DNA of 64,000 nucleotides from Megachile rotundata (taxonomy: Eukaryota; Arthropoda; Insecta; Hymenoptera; Megachilidae), in assembly GCF_050947335.1 (NCBI RefSeq), contig NC_134995.1, positions 11,508,501 to 11,572,500 on the forward strand, read 5' to 3'. The position numbers and the translations under genes were made by a program. This document shows positions 62,406 through 64,000 of this stretch, piece by piece. The notes below the pieces were generated by a model, which had not been told where the DNA came from, made no database searches, and saw nothing but the letters and a program-made list of their open reading frames with translations. How positions within the stretch are numbered: the first letter of the stretch is position 1; every line of letters starts with the position of its first letter.

Positions 62406-63988
62406 ATGGATGCCAATGTGGAAGACGATGAAACATTTAGTGAATTAGGTATAACATTTTAAATTTTGCTATTGAATATTTTAAATTACGTTTAAAAATG
62501 TATAGGTTATGTATTTAATTGTTCCACATATTGTTGCGACTACGTAAACTGTTAAGTGTCAGCAGTTTATAAAATGCTCCCTGCATTCTAGATACTTTTA
62601 AATCTTTTTATATCTTGCATATATTTGTAAGAAGTTAATATTTTTATATCCTTATTTTATTGTATATTATCTTTCTTGTATACTCATATTACGTTTAGTA
62701 TAAGAAAATAAACATAAATTAAAAACTTCTTCCTTTTTACTATATCTAGATAACAGACAAAACAATGCAGAAGAAGATATTTCAGAAGAAAATACAGATG
62801 AAACATCTGTATCCATTGAAAGTACATTTGATTTGACATTGCCAGCAACACATTCTGTAAGTTTGCAATAAGTGTTTGTACTCTGTAATGAAATGATAGA
62901 ATGTAATAATAAGTAACATTTGTTCTGTATGTATTGAAATTTTCAATATTCTTGAACTTATCTGATCATTTCATTGCAGAGGAGATATCTTATAAATACA
63001 ATGCATATTGGATTAGTATTCTTCATAATATATAAGTGTATTACCAGTATTTAGGGCATAATTTTGAAGAACTGAGAGGAAGGACAATATTAGATGATGG
63101 AATTTACATGAACTTGCCACTGGTAGTCAAAGATTTTGTTATGTTATTTCCTGGTCAAACACTACCTATGATTGTGTTCGATGAACACACCATTGATATG
63201 TTAACTACTTGCATCAGAAACAACAAAACTTTAGCTGTTGTATGTTTGGGATACATTTGGGATGATATGATGGCACCAATAGGTACAACTGCAGAAATCT
63301 ATGAATGTATGTATGAGGACCGTAATCTAGGTTTTCGCTTAAAAGCTAAGGGCAGACAAAGATTCAAAATTCTGAGAGTTATAATACAGGTTTGTTTGTT
63401 GGATTTATTTTTATTACTAAACTATTCACCAGTTTATTCATAAAACCCTCTACTTACATTTTTCTTTTTGGACTTACTAAATATCTTTAAATATTATCTA
63501 ATTAATTATATAGGGTTATGATCAACTATTAGCCAATGTAAAAATTCTACCAGAAATAACACTTGGCCCACCATTTTTGGATGAACGTTTAGCTTCGTTA
63601 GATCGTTTACGGATACATGCAAAAACTGAGGAAGATTTTAAGAAACAGGAAAGGGTAGAAAATTTAGATGCTGTAGTTACTCCTTGGCCTGGTTGGGTAT
63701 ACCGGCAGTATGACCCTTTAAGACTTTCTTTAAAAATACGACAGCATTTAAAGTTTATTGAAAGCAGTAAGTTATATATTTTAAAAAATGTTTCATGTAA
63801 TATCATGTAATGTTTTTATCGAAATTGATTTAAAAACCAAAGGGGGAAGCAGTATACCAGAAAATCCTACAGATCTATCATTCTGGGTTGCCCAAAATTT
63901 GTTACTAGATGATAATGAAAGAATTGTTTTATTAAATTATGACTGTGCAATTTCGAGACTGCAAAGAGAAATCACATATTTGGTAGAT
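62406..63988 (+). CDS. CRBN: Cereblon (CRL4 substrate receptor), N-terminal part
   Basis: Five exons are in the window (62406-62448, 62750-62856, 63048-63389, 63514-63766, 63843-63988), joined in phase, 297 residues so far. The acidic N-terminal tail runs into FDLTLPATHS, then YLGHNFEELRGRTI and LFPGQTLPM of the LON-like domain, FGTTAEIY-like IGTTAEIYE and KAKGRQRFK, and a helical segment with PWPGWVYRQYDPL for DDB1 contact. Cereblon is the substrate receptor of the CRL4 ubiquitin ligase. The last exon ends at a donor (GAT|GTATGT) 12 bases before the window edge. The C-terminal CULT domain, with its zinc-binding Cys and tri-Trp pocket, must lie beyond it. Confidence 0.93.
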
Positions 63989-64000
63989 GTATGTAAAATT

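Noticed and set aside
1..64000. CRISPR array, bacterial operon, integrated virus or rRNA
   Set aside because: None was seen. The tandem arrays have long or AT-rich units without unique spacers, and there are no capsid, polymerase or reverse-transcriptase motifs.

Overview
The window looks like AT-rich, intron-rich insect nuclear DNA, most probably from a hymenopteran such as a bee. The evidence is compact GT-AG introns, metazoan gene families, long AT-rich spacers, many CpG dinucleotides in non-coding DNA, and no bacterial or organellar signatures. The species call is inference. All exon coordinates below were read by hand from splice sites, phase and family resemblance.

Layout, left to right. 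0-3 kb: an acidic first exon running off the left edge, a two-exon 70-residue Cys/Lys-rich protein (both minus strand) and an orphan ORF. 3-6 kb: a 148-bp tandem repeat and a tRNA-Leu(CAG). 6.4-8.4 kb: an Abraxas-type BRISC subunit (+). 9.0-11.7 kb: HPS1 (-), convergent with it, with an apparent 1-nt frameshift just after its start. 11.96-13.63 kb: a 1.67-kb foldback element built from modules that carry CTCF-like motifs. 16.5-23.6 kb: an unidentified five-exon gene (-) encoding a disordered 256-residue protein, with a different tandem array in each of its first three introns. 30.3-47.0 kb: a PWWP2A/B-type chromatin reader (-) whose 14-kb first intron holds several satellite-like arrays. 48-52 kb: weak candidates for small secreted or Cys-rich peptides on both strands. 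52.8-55.1 kb: sideroflexin-2 (+). 55.8-56.0 kb: the APC/C subunit CDC26 (-). 56.9-58.9 kb: ING3 (+). 60.2-61.7 kb: a CLIP-type serine protease homolog (+) with its catalytic Ser replaced by Gly. 62.4 kb to the end: cereblon (+), cut by the window edge after its LON-domain exons.

The identified genes are unrelated housekeeping, chromatin, ubiquitin, lysosome-related organelle and immunity genes, and they do not form an operon-like system. The observations most worth a second look are the foldback element with mirrored CTCF-like sites, the 78-bp x 8 and 124-bp x 3 arrays that share one palindrome (GACGCAC-N3-GTGCGTC), the HPS1 frameshift, the unidentified 256-residue gene with its predicted overlapping uORF, and the two competing readings of the GC-rich locus near 51.1 kb.
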